From contig JAGRPB010000037.1 in NCBI GenBank assembly GCA_020439945.1, positions 1 through 36,992 of the forward strand: a stretch of DNA of 36,992 bases, in the 5' to 3' direction. The position numbers and the translations under genes were made by a program. The DNA is from Verrucomicrobiia bacterium. GTDB lineage: Bacteria > Verrucomicrobiota > Verrucomicrobiia > Verrucomicrobiales > DEV007. The notes below the pieces were generated by a model, which was not told where the DNA came from, ran no database searches, and saw only the letters and a program-made list of their open reading frames with translations. Shown in pieces: positions 16,391 to 24,508 of this stretch (the first letter of the stretch is position 1; every line of letters begins with the position of its first letter).

Positions 16391-17575
16391 TCAGCTCAGG
16401 TGATCGATCTCCAGACCCTTCGGTTTTTCGATGACCGTTTCTTCGAGGCCGCGATGCACCCAGACGCTTTGCACCAGGCCGAGGAGGAACATGATGATGA
16501 TCACGAAGGTCCCCCCGTAGCTGATCAACGGCAGCGGGATCCCGGTGATGGGCATGATGAGGAGATTCATCCCGACATTCTGGAAGATGTGGGCGAAAAA
16601 CAGCCCGACCACCCCGGCCACGATGAGACGGCCGAGCATGTCACGGCTGTAGAAGGCCACGAAGAGGCACTGCAACAGCATGAGCAGGAAACCGGAGAGC
16701 ATCAGGATGGCGCCACGGAAGCCGTGTTCCTCGGCCAGCACGGCGAAGACGAAGTCATTGATCGCCGTGTTGGGCGAGATGAACTTCTTGTAGTTGATCG
16801 TGTCGGTGCTCTTGAAGCCCTTGCCGGCGAAACCTCCGGACCCGATGGCGAGCAGGTTGTAGTGGGCGCTGTAGGCGGCGCCGAGGGTGTCGACTTTCCG
16901 CCCCATCAGCATGTCGATCTGCACCGTGATGCGCTTTTTCTGGTAATCTTTCAGTCCGAAGAAATAGGCGTAGGGCAGCAGCATGGTGCCGCAGAGCAGG
17001 ATCACGATGAGATAGCGAAAGGGGATGCTGCCCACGATCACCATGGCGCCGATCACCGGCAGCCACACAATGGCCGAACCGAAGTCGCCGGTGGCCAACA
17101 CCAGCAGGAACGGGATACCGCCGGCGAGTCCAGCGATGATCAGCCGGAGAAAGTGATTCCGGAAAATCGGGTGAAGGCGGTGGAGGTGGCTGAGGATGAG
17201 AGCCATCACGATGATGCCCCCGGCGATGGCCACCTGGGAGGGCTGGAACTGGAATCCGCCGATCCTCAACCAGCCCTTCTGCCCGTAGATTTCCTGACCG
17301 GCCACCATGGTGTAGACCAGCAGCCCGATCCCGAACAGGTAGAACGGGATCCCGATCCAGTTCACCCACCGATAGTCGATCAGGCTCGCGGCGAAGAAGA
17401 CCACCAGGCCGATGACGATGAAAATGATCTGGTCCCGCCACTTGTCATCAAGTCCTTCGGCCTGGCGCATCCAGCAGGCACTGTAGATCGCGAAAACCCC
17501 GAAGATCAGGAGCCCCGCCATGGTGGCGAAGAGAATCCAGTTCATGCCGAGGAACTTGCGCAGCAGCGGGGTCAT
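16391..17575 (-). CDS. rodA: RodA-type peptidoglycan glycosyltransferase (SEDS family)
   Basis: A 394-residue inner-membrane protein with about ten hydrophobic segments. SEDS proteins polymerise glycan strands from lipid II; RodA does so for rod-shape elongation together with a class B PBP. Landmarks are KGWLRIGGFQFQPSQVA after the third segment, STDTINYKKFISPNTAINDFVFAVLAEEHGF with the conserved Asp of the catalytic loop, and FQNVGMNLLIMPITGIPLPLISYGGT before the last segment. These are RodA rather than FtsW forms. No pbp2 or mreBCD gene is adjacent. It shares strand and direction with the fucU operon 87 bp downstream but is unlikely to be functionally linked to it. Confidence 0.9.
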   Translation of the reverse strand: MTPLLRKFLGMNWILFATMAGLLIFGVFAIYSACWMRQAEGLDDKWRDQIIFIVIGLVVFFAASLIDYRWVNWIGIPFYLFGIGLLVYTMVAGQEIYGQKGWLRIGGFQFQPSQVAIAGGIIVMALILSHLHRLHPIFRNHFLRLIIAGLAGGIPFLLVLATGDFGSAIVWLPVIGAMVIVGSIPFRYLIVILLCGTMLLPYAYFFGLKDYQKKRITVQIDMLMGRKVDTLGAAYSAHYNLLAIGSGGFAGKGFKSTDTINYKKFISPNTAINDFVFAVLAEEHGFRGAILMLSGFLLMLLQCLFVAFYSRDMLGRLIVAGVVGLFFAHIFQNVGMNLLIMPITGIPLPLISYGGTFVIIIMFLLGLVQSVWVHRGLEETVIEKPKGLEIDHLS

Positions 17576-17657
17576 TCAGAGAAATTTTGAGAAGGCTAAA
17601 TAAAATGCCGATTCCCAAAAGCACAACGCCGCGATTGCCGTGTCGACAACGATATCC

Positions 17658-18461
17658 TCAATGGTGACGCAGCACCGCCGTCTGGATCAGCCGTTTGGTG
17701 TAGTCGTGCTGTGGATCGTTAATGATCGTTTCCCGAGGGCCGGAATCCACGATTTTTCCCCGAGTCATCACGTGGAGTTCCGGAGCGAAATGGTCGGCCA
17801 GCGCCAGTTCCGACGTGAGCATCAGGTAGGAAAGTCCGAGGTCTTCCTGCAAATCTGAAAGACGATTCACCAGCGGAGCCCGTGAGGCGGGATCGAGTCC
17901 GCGGGTGAATTCGTGGAGCACGATCAGTCGTGGTTGCTGCAGGAGCGCGCGGGCCAGGGCCACTCGCTGGCGATCCACCGCCGCGATCTCGGCCGGACGT
18001 TTGTCACGGAGAGAGAGTGAGGCTCCCGCTCGATCCATGGCGCGCTCGATTTCCCGGATTCGTTCGCCTTTGTCCCGGCTGCCGCCTCCGTTGGCGTGGG
18101 CGGCGACCAGTGTCTGGCCGATGGAGCGATCAGGGGGCAATGAGTTGAATTCGTCGGCGAAGAGAATCGGCATCTGGCGGCGCAACGCGCGGCGTTGACT
18201 CTCGCGGAGATTGGAGAGTTCCCGATCCTGGAATACGATGCGTCCCGACGCGATCGAAGTCAGCCCGGTGAGGGCGAAGGCGAGTGGCAGCGTGCCGCTG
18301 TCTTTTTCTCCGATGATGGCGACCGATTGGGAGGGGGGGATCGAAAAACTCACCTCGTCCACGAGCGGCCGCGCGTCCTCCTGCGGGCGAATCCTTCCCC
18401 AGCGATTTTCGCGGGCGCGAGGGGGGAGAACGGTGAGGTTTTCGACAATCAGCAGCGCCAT
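17658..18461 (-). CDS. degenerate OppF/DppF-type ABC ATPase, probably inactive
   Basis: A 267-residue protein with the full layout of a peptide-transporter ABC ATPase, including the C-terminal PQHDYTKRLIQ typical of OppD/DppF, but with nearly every catalytic motif changed. The Walker A is GEKDSGTL (51-58), with Thr in the lysine position. The Q-loop glutamine is A102 in FADEF. The signature LSGGQ is IAAVD (159-163), although the following RQRVALARAL is intact. Walker B is LIVLHE (179-184), with His for Asp but the Glu kept. The H-loop His is S217 in TSEL. The reading frame is undamaged and there is no permease nearby. It may be a regulatory pseudo-ATPase or a decaying paralogue; ATP hydrolysis seems very unlikely. 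Confidence 0.85.
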   Translation of the reverse strand: MALLIVENLTVLPPRARENRWGRIRPQEDARPLVDEVSFSIPPSQSVAIIGEKDSGTLPLAFALTGLTSIASGRIVFQDRELSNLRESQRRALRRQMPILFADEFNSLPPDRSIGQTLVAAHANGGGSRDKGERIREIERAMDRAGASLSLRDKRPAEIAAVDRQRVALARALLQQPRLIVLHEFTRGLDPASRAPLVNRLSDLQEDLGLSYLMLTSELALADHFAPELHVMTRGKIVDSGPRETIINDPQHDYTKRLIQTAVLRHH

Positions 18462-18490
18462 CGTTTCGCCAATGATAGACCCGAAAGCGG

Positions 18491-18541
18491 TTTGGGTCGA
18501 CCGACCAAAGAGGGTTGAGTCCGTGACTCTACCCTGTCAGG
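18491..18541. repeat. hairpin repeat, copy B (between tandem genes)
   Basis: On the minus strand this reads CAGGGT-A-GAGTC-ACG-GACTC-A-ACCCT, giving nested stems AGGGT/ACCCT and GAGTC/GACTC. A second hairpin is made from tttgggtcgaccgaccaaag at 18491-18510. The core is shared with copies A and C. The TGA stop (18537-18539) of the SanA-type gene lies at its right edge, so the repeat begins exactly where that gene ends. Confidence 0.6.
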
Positions 18542-19226
18542 TCGCCGGTCCGCCGAGAGCGATTTCGTGGCCGAGAAATCTCGGCTCGGTCCCCAGGACC
18601 CAGACGTCGAGGACGGTCTTGAATCGCGCGAGATGTTCCCTGAGCCGGGTGCGGAGCCCGTCGATACTCTCGACATCGCGAGCGTTGAATCCCACGGCGT
18701 CGATGCCGTGTTCGCGGGCGATGAAGATGGCCCGTTCGTTGTGAAAAGGCTGGGAGATGATGGTGAGTTCCCGCTGGCCGAAGATTTCCCGCGCCCGGAC
18801 GACGGAATCCAGCGTGCGGAAGCCGGCATAGTCTCGGTAGATAGACTCGGCCGGCACGCCTTTCTCGATGAGCGCGTCGCGCATCTCGGTGGGCTCGTCG
18901 TAGTCGTGCCGATGATTGTCGCCGCTGACGATGAGATAGCGGACCTTTCCCGAGTGATAGAGCGCCGCGGCCGCATTGATGCGAAAGCGGAAATAGAGAT
19001 TGGGGCGTCCTCCGGGCAGGGTCCGGGAGCAGCCGAGGACGAGTCCGGCGTTCCGGCTCGGGATCGTTTCCAGGGAATCGTAGAGCCGGTCGTTCGACGC
19101 CTGCTGCACCACGAGATTGCCCGCGGCGATGAGGATGATGATTGCGATACCTGAGAAAATGAGGAGTCTCAGAACGCGACGATAGGGGGAAAAGGAGGCG
19201 AACCAGTCGACGAGAAAGTTTTTCAT
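18537..19226 (-). CDS. sanA: SanA/YdcF-family envelope protein (DUF218)
   Basis: A 229-residue protein with one N-terminal membrane anchor (about 20-40) and a DUF218 domain in the periplasm. The segments VVQQASNDRLYDSLETIP, NAGLVLGCSRTLPGGRPNLYFRFRINAA, YLIVSGDNHRHDYDEPTEMRDALIEKGVP, and DYAGFRTLDSVVRAREIFG follow SanA of Enterobacteria closely. SanA is linked to the outer-membrane barrier and vancomycin resistance at high temperature, but its biochemical role is unclear. It lies behind the degenerate ABC gene and rodA on the same strand; its start is 62 bp upstream of the 3' end of the next secreted-protein gene. A palindromic repeat abuts its stop codon. Confidence 0.85.
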   Translation of the reverse strand: MKNFLVDWFASFSPYRRVLRLLIFSGIAIIILIAAGNLVVQQASNDRLYDSLETIPSRNAGLVLGCSRTLPGGRPNLYFRFRINAAAALYHSGKVRYLIVSGDNHRHDYDEPTEMRDALIEKGVPAESIYRDYAGFRTLDSVVRAREIFGQRELTIISQPFHNERAIFIAREHGIDAVGFNARDVESIDGLRTRLREHLARFKTVLDVWVLGTEPRFLGHEIALGGPAT

Positions 19227-19287
19227 CAGCGCGACCGGATACGACGCGCGGCGATCGAACCTTTCAGTCCACGGACAAACTTTCCGG

Positions 19288-19818
19288 TTATTCGGCCGAT
19301 TTCTTTTTCCGATGATCGACTTCGCCGGTCAGGGTGGTCTGGCCGGAGGGATCGGTGATCTCGACGGTGCCGTGGATGCGCTGTCCGTCCTCGGATACCT
19401 TATTGGTGATCGTCATCATGCCGCCATTCCCGTCGAGGGGAACCTTGATGGTGATCGATCGGTCGGCGTCGGACACCTGGACCTCGAAGCGATTGTCGAT
19501 TTCGGGTTCTGAGACTTTCATCTGTCCCTCGATGAGATCGCCGTTGGCGTAGTATTCCCAGGCGAACTCGTGCTCGTTCTGGTCGAAGAGCCGCTTGCCG
19601 GACATGATGAAATTCCCCGTCTCGGTGAACTTCCCGGTCCAGGTTTCCTTCACCGGCGTCTTGGCGCCGTCGCTGCTGTTGACCAATTCACCGCTTCCTT
19701 CCCAGTCGCCGACCAGGAGTTTGAAAACGGGATGCTCGGTGATGGGATTCGCCTGGACGACCGGAGGGGAAATCAGGATGCCGAGGGCGAGAGGGAAGAG
19801 TCGGGTCAGCGTTCTCAT
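19288..19818 (-). CDS. small secreted beta-barrel-like protein (DUF1579-like)
   Basis: A 176-residue protein from ATG 19818, which gives the signal peptide MRTLTRLFPLALGILISPPVVQA; the open frame upstream of this has no such character. The mature part begins NPITEHPVFKLLVGDWEGSGEL and alternates short strands (KETWTGKFTETGNFIMSGKRL, EFAWEYYANGDLIEGQMKV), as in DUF1579 and other lipocalin-like proteins where the LxGxW motif marks the first strand. The C-terminus is rich in Lys (HRKKKSAE). Function is unknown; lipocalin-like folds often carry small hydrophobic ligands. It is divergent from the PQQ sugar-dehydrogenase gene across 97 bp. Confidence 0.7.
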   Translation of the reverse strand: MRTLTRLFPLALGILISPPVVQANPITEHPVFKLLVGDWEGSGELVNSSDGAKTPVKETWTGKFTETGNFIMSGKRLFDQNEHEFAWEYYANGDLIEGQMKVSEPEIDNRFEVQVSDADRSITIKVPLDGNGGMMTITNKVSEDGQRIHGTVEITDPSGQTTLTGEVDHRKKKSAE

Positions 19819-19915
19819 GGTTTTCGAATCGTATCGGATTCGAGTCGGGGAGACAAGCCGGGTTCCGGGTGATCGGAGGCTTGCCGCGCTTCGGGTTTCC
19901 GATAGAATGCCGGCC

Positions 19916-21136
19916 ATGAAATTCCCCCACGCCTTGTCCATCTACCTGATCGGTCTTTCCTTTGCCACGTTTGCGACGGCGGAACAACCGCAGGTGAAAC
20001 TGCAGCCGATCTACGAGAACCTCGAGATCGAGCGCCCGGTGTTGCTGGTGGTGCCGCCGGACGGGAGCAACCGCCGCTTCCTGGTCGAGCAGACGGGCCA
20101 CATCCGGATCCTGCCGGCGGACGAGTCGGCTTCCAGCGCCGAGACGTTCTTCGATCTGACGGACCGGATGCAGGTGGAGAAGGATTTCGAGGAAGGACTG
20201 CTCGGCCTGGCCTTTCATCCCGATTACGCGAAGAACGGGAAATTCTACCTCTGCTACTCGAAGCAGGGACCGAAGCGCACCGTGGTGAGCGAGTTCCAGG
20301 TGGCGAAGGACGATCCCAACGCGGCTGATCCGGAGTCGGAACGTATCCTCATGGAAATCCAGCAGCCGGAGTGGAATCACAATTCCGGCAACCTGATGTT
20401 CGATCTGGAAACCGGTTACCTTTTCATCAGTGTCGGTGACGGGGGACTGAAGAACGGGGTTTTCATGCTGCCGCAAAAGCTCACCCGCTGGAATGGCAAG
20501 GTGCTGCGCATCGATGTGAACGGCCGTTCGCCGGGGCGCGAGTATGCGATTCCGGCGGACAATCCCTTCGTCGGTGTGCCGAACGCCTGCGAGGAGATCT
20601 GGGCCTACGGACTTCGGAATCCCTGGGGCATTTCCATCGATCCCGAGACGGGGCTCTTCTGGCTGGCCGATGTGGGGCAGGATATCTTCGAGGAAGTGAA
20701 CCTGATCGAGAAAGGCGGCAACTACGGCTGGCAGTTGCGCGAGGGCACGATCGAGCAACCCGGTTACCGTCCACTGATGGAGGCGCTGGGACTCGGTAAC
20801 AAGGCGGATCCACCGCGGGGAACGCAGTTCATCGAGCCGGTCCACACCTACCCTCACGGCGAGGGCCTGAGCATCACGGGTGGCTTCGTTTACCGGGGTT
20901 CCGCGGTGCCGTCGCTGGCGGGACTTTACGTGTTCGGCGACTGGAAATACGGCGTGCTGTGGGGGCTCGACTACGACGCGGCGGCGAAGTCGGTGAAGGG
21001 AAATCACGTTCTCCACAAGCCCGAGAACCTGGCCGAGCCGGTGGTGCAACCGACCGGCATTTATCCCGATGAAAACGGCGAGGTCATCGTGCTCGGTTGG
21101 CGCGGGAAAGCCTTTCGACTGATTTCGGCGGAGTAG
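19916..21136 (+). CDS. secreted PQQ-type glucose/sorbosone dehydrogenase
   Basis: A 406-residue protein of the soluble aldose-sugar dehydrogenase family (GSDH), a six-bladed propeller that uses PQQ to oxidise sugars in the periplasm. The signal peptide is MKFPHALSIYLIGLSFATFATA from ATG 19916; ATG 19907 would add three residues. Family motifs are EGLLGLAFHPDYAKNGKFYLCYS, WNHNSGNLMFDLETGYLFISVGDGG (the catalytic-type His is in WNHNSG, where HxGG is usual), GKVLRIDVNG, IWAYGLRNPWGISIDPETG, DVGQDIFEEVNLIEKGGNYGW and ITGGFVYRG. All six repeats appear complete. Electrons would go to a c-type cytochrome. No PQQ synthesis genes are in the window. Confidence 0.9.
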   Translation: MKFPHALSIYLIGLSFATFATAEQPQVKLQPIYENLEIERPVLLVVPPDGSNRRFLVEQTGHIRILPADESASSAETFFDLTDRMQVEKDFEEGLLGLAFHPDYAKNGKFYLCYSKQGPKRTVVSEFQVAKDDPNAADPESERILMEIQQPEWNHNSGNLMFDLETGYLFISVGDGGLKNGVFMLPQKLTRWNGKVLRIDVNGRSPGREYAIPADNPFVGVPNACEEIWAYGLRNPWGISIDPETGLFWLADVGQDIFEEVNLIEKGGNYGWQLREGTIEQPGYRPLMEALGLGNKADPPRGTQFIEPVHTYPHGEGLSITGGFVYRGSAVPSLAGLYVFGDWKYGVLWGLDYDAAAKSVKGNHVLHKPENLAEPVVQPTGIYPDENGEVIVLGWRGKAFRLISAE

Positions 21137-21149
21137 CCTGCCTTTTTAG

Positions 21150-21185
21150 GGGAACCGCGAATGGGCGCGTTTTTTGTCGGTTCCC
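21150..21185. terminator. inverted repeat after the sugar-dehydrogenase gene, possible terminator
   Basis: The arms gggaaccg (21150-21157) and cggttccc (21178-21185) lie 13 bp after the plus-strand stop and before the 3' end of the convergent imuA-like gene. Inside, CGCG-N6-CGCG is followed by six T on the plus strand, which could end transcription of the dehydrogenase gene. The inner stem is short, so the assignment is tentative. Confidence 0.4.
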
Positions 21186-21239
21186 AGGCATTCCGTTCGC
21201 GTGGGGGTGGGGGAGCGATCTCCGTGTAGAACCGTGGCG

Positions 21240-22040
21240 CTAACTCGCGGCGGCGAAGGCGGGTGCCTTCTCGAGATCGGTGCTGCGACGGCGGGTGATT
21301 TCGTGACGGATCGGTTCGCGCCGGAGATCTCCGGTAACGGGGAGGCGGTCGATGGCATCGATGGGCCAGATCTGGTCGAGTTCGATTCGCCAGGGCGTGG
21401 CGGGAATGATCGGTTCGGTGGTGAACGCGAGAAACACGGAGCCGGTGTTTTCCGCGAGTGATCGCAGCCGATACCAGGCGCTGTTGCCGCCGGGAATGCC
21501 GCGCCGCACTTCGCCGATCCGGCAGAGTTGCAGGTCGAGCATCACCACCGGGAGATTGCCGTCGCGCAGGAGCAGGTCGGCGACCTTGAAAGCGTGATCG
21601 ATCCGATGCCGGCAGCGCACCCAGAGCAGACGCCGACAGAGCGCGGCCGAGGCGTCGGGCGCGTCGCTCATCGCGCAGGGATCGAAACTGTCCGCGCCAT
21701 CGATCAGGGCGAGTGGATGGGGGTTTTCGCCCGTGGTCGCCGCCTGGATCAGCCCCGCGATGAGACAGGCGCCTCCACTGCCCGGGCGCCGTCCGACGAT
21801 CTCCACGCACGTTCCCGGCGGGATCCCGCGACCGTCATCGAGTTGGTCGAGCAGGCCGACGCCGAGCGGATGTTCCGGAAGCATCGCGTTTTCGGGTTCC
21901 GCCGGGTCCGGAAGCATCGCCACCGGCGGCGAAGACGCTGGTCCATGACGATGCGCTTCGGGAAAGCGTTCCCGCAACAATCCGCGCAACTGAACGACCG
22001 CATCAAGTCGGTTGTCGGCAAGGTTCGTGTTCGTGCTCAC
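21240..22040 (-). CDS. imuA: ImuA-like (RecA-related) SOS mutagenesis protein
   Basis: A 266-residue protein from GTG 22040. It resembles ImuA/SulA-like proteins, degenerate RecA-fold partners of ImuB and DnaE2 in damage-induced mutagenesis: GVGLLDQLDDGRGIPPGTCVEIVGRRPGSGG is the region where RecA has its Walker A (here without the usual lysine), followed by a Rossmann strand ALIDGADSFDP, LLWVRCRHRIDHAFKVADLLLRDGNLPVVMLDLQ and SAWYRLRSLAENTGSVFLAF. An E. coli-type SOS box lies 9 bp upstream, supporting the assignment. No imuB or dnaE2 is next to it; the downstream neighbour converges. It may partner with genes elsewhere or act alone. Confidence 0.65.
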   Translation of the reverse strand: MSTNTNLADNRLDAVVQLRGLLRERFPEAHRHGPASSPPVAMLPDPAEPENAMLPEHPLGVGLLDQLDDGRGIPPGTCVEIVGRRPGSGGACLIAGLIQAATTGENPHPLALIDGADSFDPCAMSDAPDASAALCRRLLWVRCRHRIDHAFKVADLLLRDGNLPVVMLDLQLCRIGEVRRGIPGGNSAWYRLRSLAENTGSVFLAFTTEPIIPATPWRIELDQIWPIDAIDRLPVTGDLRREPIRHEITRRRSTDLEKAPAFAAAS

Positions 22041-22049
22041 AGAGGAACA

Positions 22050-22065
22050 CTGTATTCATGAACAG
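22050..22065. promoter_or_regulatory. SOS box (LexA-type operator)
   Basis: CTGT-attcatga-ACAG is a perfect match to the gammaproteobacterial LexA pattern CTGT-N8-ACAG. It also fits the published Verrucomicrobia motif as I recall it (TGTTC-N4-GAACA) at 8 of 10 positions, as TGTAT-TCAT-GAACA. It lies 9 bp before the imuA-like start, within 48 bp between that gene and the membrane-protein gene, so it would control imuA. Confidence 0.65.
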
Positions 22066-22088
22066 TATCCATGGCAAGCCGCCAGATC

Positions 22089-22541
22089 TCACAGGCTCGT
22101 CACGATCTGCTGCATCGGAAAGGCGAGGGTCATCTGAGTCCAGATCAGGAATAGCATCAGGAGGACGCAGAGGCAGAACATGGCAAAGACAGGGGCCGCC
22201 GGTCGGTGCCTTTCCAGCCAGAGCCAAACCATGGAGGCGATGGGCAGCAGGGCGATGGCGTAGAGGACGATCGGAAACGAGCCGATGCGAAGGGTGATCT
22301 GGGTCGCCGCCGGCAGGGGGGTGGGCCCCAGCATTTCCTGAAAAATCTGCTCGTGACGGACGATGGAGAAAAACGAATGCAACGAAGCCAGCGTGAGGCC
22401 GACCAAAGCCAGCACCAGCATGGCGATGACGAGTCGGCGCAGGTTGCGGACTTCGTGGGCCAGGTGGGCGGGGTTGATGTCGAGTTCAGAGAATTCCGCG
22501 GGATCGGGCACGTTGCCGATCCTGAATTCTTCCTGCCGCAT
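22089..22541 (-). CDS. small inner-membrane protein, function unknown
   Basis: A 150-residue protein from ATG 22541 with a hydrophilic N-terminus (about 1-35, ending HLAHEVRNLRR) and three hydrophobic segments: LVIAMLVLALVGLTLASLHSFF, FPIVLYAIALLPIASMVWLWL and VFAMFCLCVLLMLFLIWTQM. I do not recognise a family. A soluble-loop stretch (FSIVRHEQIFQEMLGPTPLPAATQITLRIG) separates the first two. It precedes the imuA-like gene on the same strand by 48 bp, but the SOS box in between suggests separate control. It is divergent from ilvD across 171 bp, in which no leader peptide or riboswitch is apparent. Confidence 0.6.
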   Translation of the reverse strand: MRQEEFRIGNVPDPAEFSELDINPAHLAHEVRNLRRLVIAMLVLALVGLTLASLHSFFSIVRHEQIFQEMLGPTPLPAATQITLRIGSFPIVLYAIALLPIASMVWLWLERHRPAAPVFAMFCLCVLLMLFLIWTQMTLAFPMQQIVTSL

Positions 22542-22712
22542 CGTCAATCAAACCTGTCGGGATCGAGATGAAGGAGAACGGCCAAGGGGATTCGCCGATG
22601 GATCCGGTAAACGCCGACCCGAGACGGGAAGCGGTGCCTTTCCCGCCTTGACGCTCGGTCGGGCGTGGCGAATCGTTGAGGTTTCTTCCCAACCCGCATT
22701 TTTTCTCCCCTC

Positions 22713-24458
22713 ATGGCCAAGAAAGCTTCCAAGAAATCCGCAGGCAAAGCGGCGAAATCCGCCGCCTCCACTTCGCCCGCTCACCGCAAGTATTCCGGTC
22801 CCATGCTCGACGGTCCGGACCGCGCCGCCAGCCGTGCGATGCTCTATCCGGTCGGGTTTGAGAACGAGGATTTCCAGAAATCGATCGTCGGCGTGGCATC
22901 GACCTGGAGCATGGTGACGCCCTGCAACATGCACATCGACGGGCTGGCCAAGGAGTCGGTCAAGGGAGTGAACGCCGCCGGCGGGAAGGCGATCGAATTC
23001 AACACGATCACGATTTCGGACGGCATCTCCATGGGCACCGAGGGGATGAAGTATTCGCTCGTCAGCCGCGAGGTGATCGCCGATTCCATCGAGACGGTGG
23101 TCGGCTGCGAAGGCATGGACGGTGTGGTCGCCATCGGCGGTTGCGACAAGAACATGCCCGGTTGCGTCATGGCGATGGCGCGGCTCAACCGGCCCGGCGT
23201 TTTTGTTTACGGCGGGACGATTCGCCCCGGCTGCCACGACGGGCAGGACGTGGACATCGTGTCCGTGTTCGAGGCGATCGGGAAACATTCCGCCGGGGAA
23301 ATCTCCGACGGCGAACTCGACAGCGTGACCGCGACGGCCATTCCGGGAGCGGGATCCTGCGGCGGCATGTACACCGCCAACACCATGGCCAGCGCGATCG
23401 AAGCGCTCGGCATGAGCCTTCCCAACAGTTCGGCCCAGGCGGCGATCAGCGATGAGAAACTGATGGATTGCTTCGACGCCGGGGCGGCGGTGGTGAACCT
23501 GATCCAGAAAAATATCCGACCGCGGGACATCATGACGAAGAAGGCTTTCGAGAATGCCATCACCGTGGTGACGGCCCTTGGAGGTTCCACCAACGCGGTG
23601 CTGCACCTGATGGCGATGGCCCAGGCGGCGGGGGTGAAACTGTCGATCGACGACTTCACCCGCATCGGGAAGAAGACGCCGGTGCTGGCGGACCTGAAGC
23701 CGAGCGGCCAGCATGTGATGATGAAGCTGGTGGAGATCGGCGGCACGCTGCCACTGATGAAGATGCTCCTCAACCAGGGGCTGCTCCACGGTGACTGCCT
23801 GACGGTGACCGGTCAGACAATGGCGGAAAATTTGAAGAAGGTGAAGGCGTCTTACCCGAAAGGTCAGACCGTGATTCGCGGCTTCGACAAGCCGATCAAG
23901 AAGGACGGGCACCTCGTGATTCTCTACGGCAACCTCGCGCCCGATGGCGCGGTGGCGAAGATTTCCGGCAAGGAAGGTCTCCAGTTCAAGGGCACGGCCA
24001 AGGTGTTCGAGGGCGAGGAGCAGGCGATGAAGGCCATTCTCGGCCGCAAGATCAAGAAGGGCGACATCGTCGTGATTCGTGGCGAAGGCCCGAAGGGCGG
24101 CCCCGGGATGCGGGAGATGCTCGGGCCCACGGGCGCCATCATGGGGCAGGGACTCGGCAAGGACGTGGCTCTCATCACCGACGGCCGTTTCTCGGGTGGC
24201 AGTCACGGTTTCGTGATCGGGCACATCACGCCTGAAGCCTTTGTCGGCGGACCGATCGGCCTGATCAAGAACGGTGACGAGATCACCATCGACGCCGAGA
24301 AGCGCGAGATGACGCTGCACGTTTCCAAAAAGGAACTCGACGAGCGGAAGAAGAAATGGAAGCAGCCCAAGCCGAACTACACTCGTGGCGTGTTGGCCAA
24401 GTATGCCAAGCTGGTGAGTTCGGCCTCGGAGGGGGCGGTGACGGACGGGGATCTTTGA
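22713..24458 (+). CDS. ilvD: dihydroxy-acid dehydratase
   Basis: A 581-residue IlvD that dehydrates 2,3-dihydroxy-isovalerate and -methylvalerate in valine, leucine and isoleucine synthesis. The three iron-sulfur cysteines are visible: C71 (TPCNMH), C144 (GGCDKNMPG) and C216 ([14 protein letters not shown]), as are [41 protein letters not shown] and [13 protein letters not shown]. Length and motif spacing are normal for the family, except that the first 20 residues are rich in Lys and Ala ([20 protein letters not shown]), an unusual basic extension upstream of the normal start of homology near residue 25. It stands alone without other ilv genes. A short decamer repeat follows its stop. Confidence 0.95.
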   Translation: MAKKASKKSAGKAAKSAASTSPAHRKYSGPMLDGPDRAASRAMLYPVGFENEDFQKSIVGVASTWSMVTPCNMHIDGLAKESVKGVNAAGGKAIEFNTITISDGISMGTEGMKYSLVSREVIADSIETVVGCEGMDGVVAIGGCDKNMPGCVMAMARLNRPGVFVYGGTIRPGCHDGQDVDIVSVFEAIGKHSAGEISDGELDSVTATAIPGAGSCGGMYTANTMASAIEALGMSLPNSSAQAAISDEKLMDCFDAGAAVVNLIQKNIRPRDIMTKKAFENAITVVTALGGSTNAVLHLMAMAQAAGVKLSIDDFTRIGKKTPVLADLKPSGQHVMMKLVEIGGTLPLMKMLLNQGLLHGDCLTVTGQTMAENLKKVKASYPKGQTVIRGFDKPIKKDGHLVILYGNLAPDGAVAKISGKEGLQFKGTAKVFEGEEQAMKAILGRKIKKGDIVVIRGEGPKGGPGMREMLGPTGAIMGQGLGKDVALITDGRFSGGSHGFVIGHITPEAFVGGPIGLIKNGDEITIDAEKREMTLHVSKKELDERKKKWKQPKPNYTRGVLAKYAKLVSSASEGAVTDGDL

Positions 24459-24461
24459 ACC

Positions 24462-24491
24462 GTTGATTGACGTTGATCGGCGCTGATTTCT
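24462..24491. repeat. three tandem degenerate decamers after ilvD
   Basis: GTTGATTGAC, GTTGATCGGC and GCTGATTTCT follow one another directly in the 50-bp gap between ilvD and the esterase gene. The period is 10 bp, about one helical turn. Related 10-bp-periodic GATT-type spacers occur between genes in several phyla, as far as I recall. Function is unknown. Confidence 0.5.
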
Positions 24492-24508
24492 TTTTGCTTC
24501 CAACGGTG

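Noticed and set aside
16316..17590. Plus-strand open frame opposite rodA, very rich in Asp, Glu, His and Gln
   Set aside because: Its acidic composition is the mirror of hydrophobic RodA codons; RodA motifs on the other strand are unambiguous.
22542..22712. Possible leader or riboswitch upstream of ilvD
   Set aside because: No leader peptide rich in branched-chain codons, no T-box sequence and no convincing terminator/antiterminator pair was visible.
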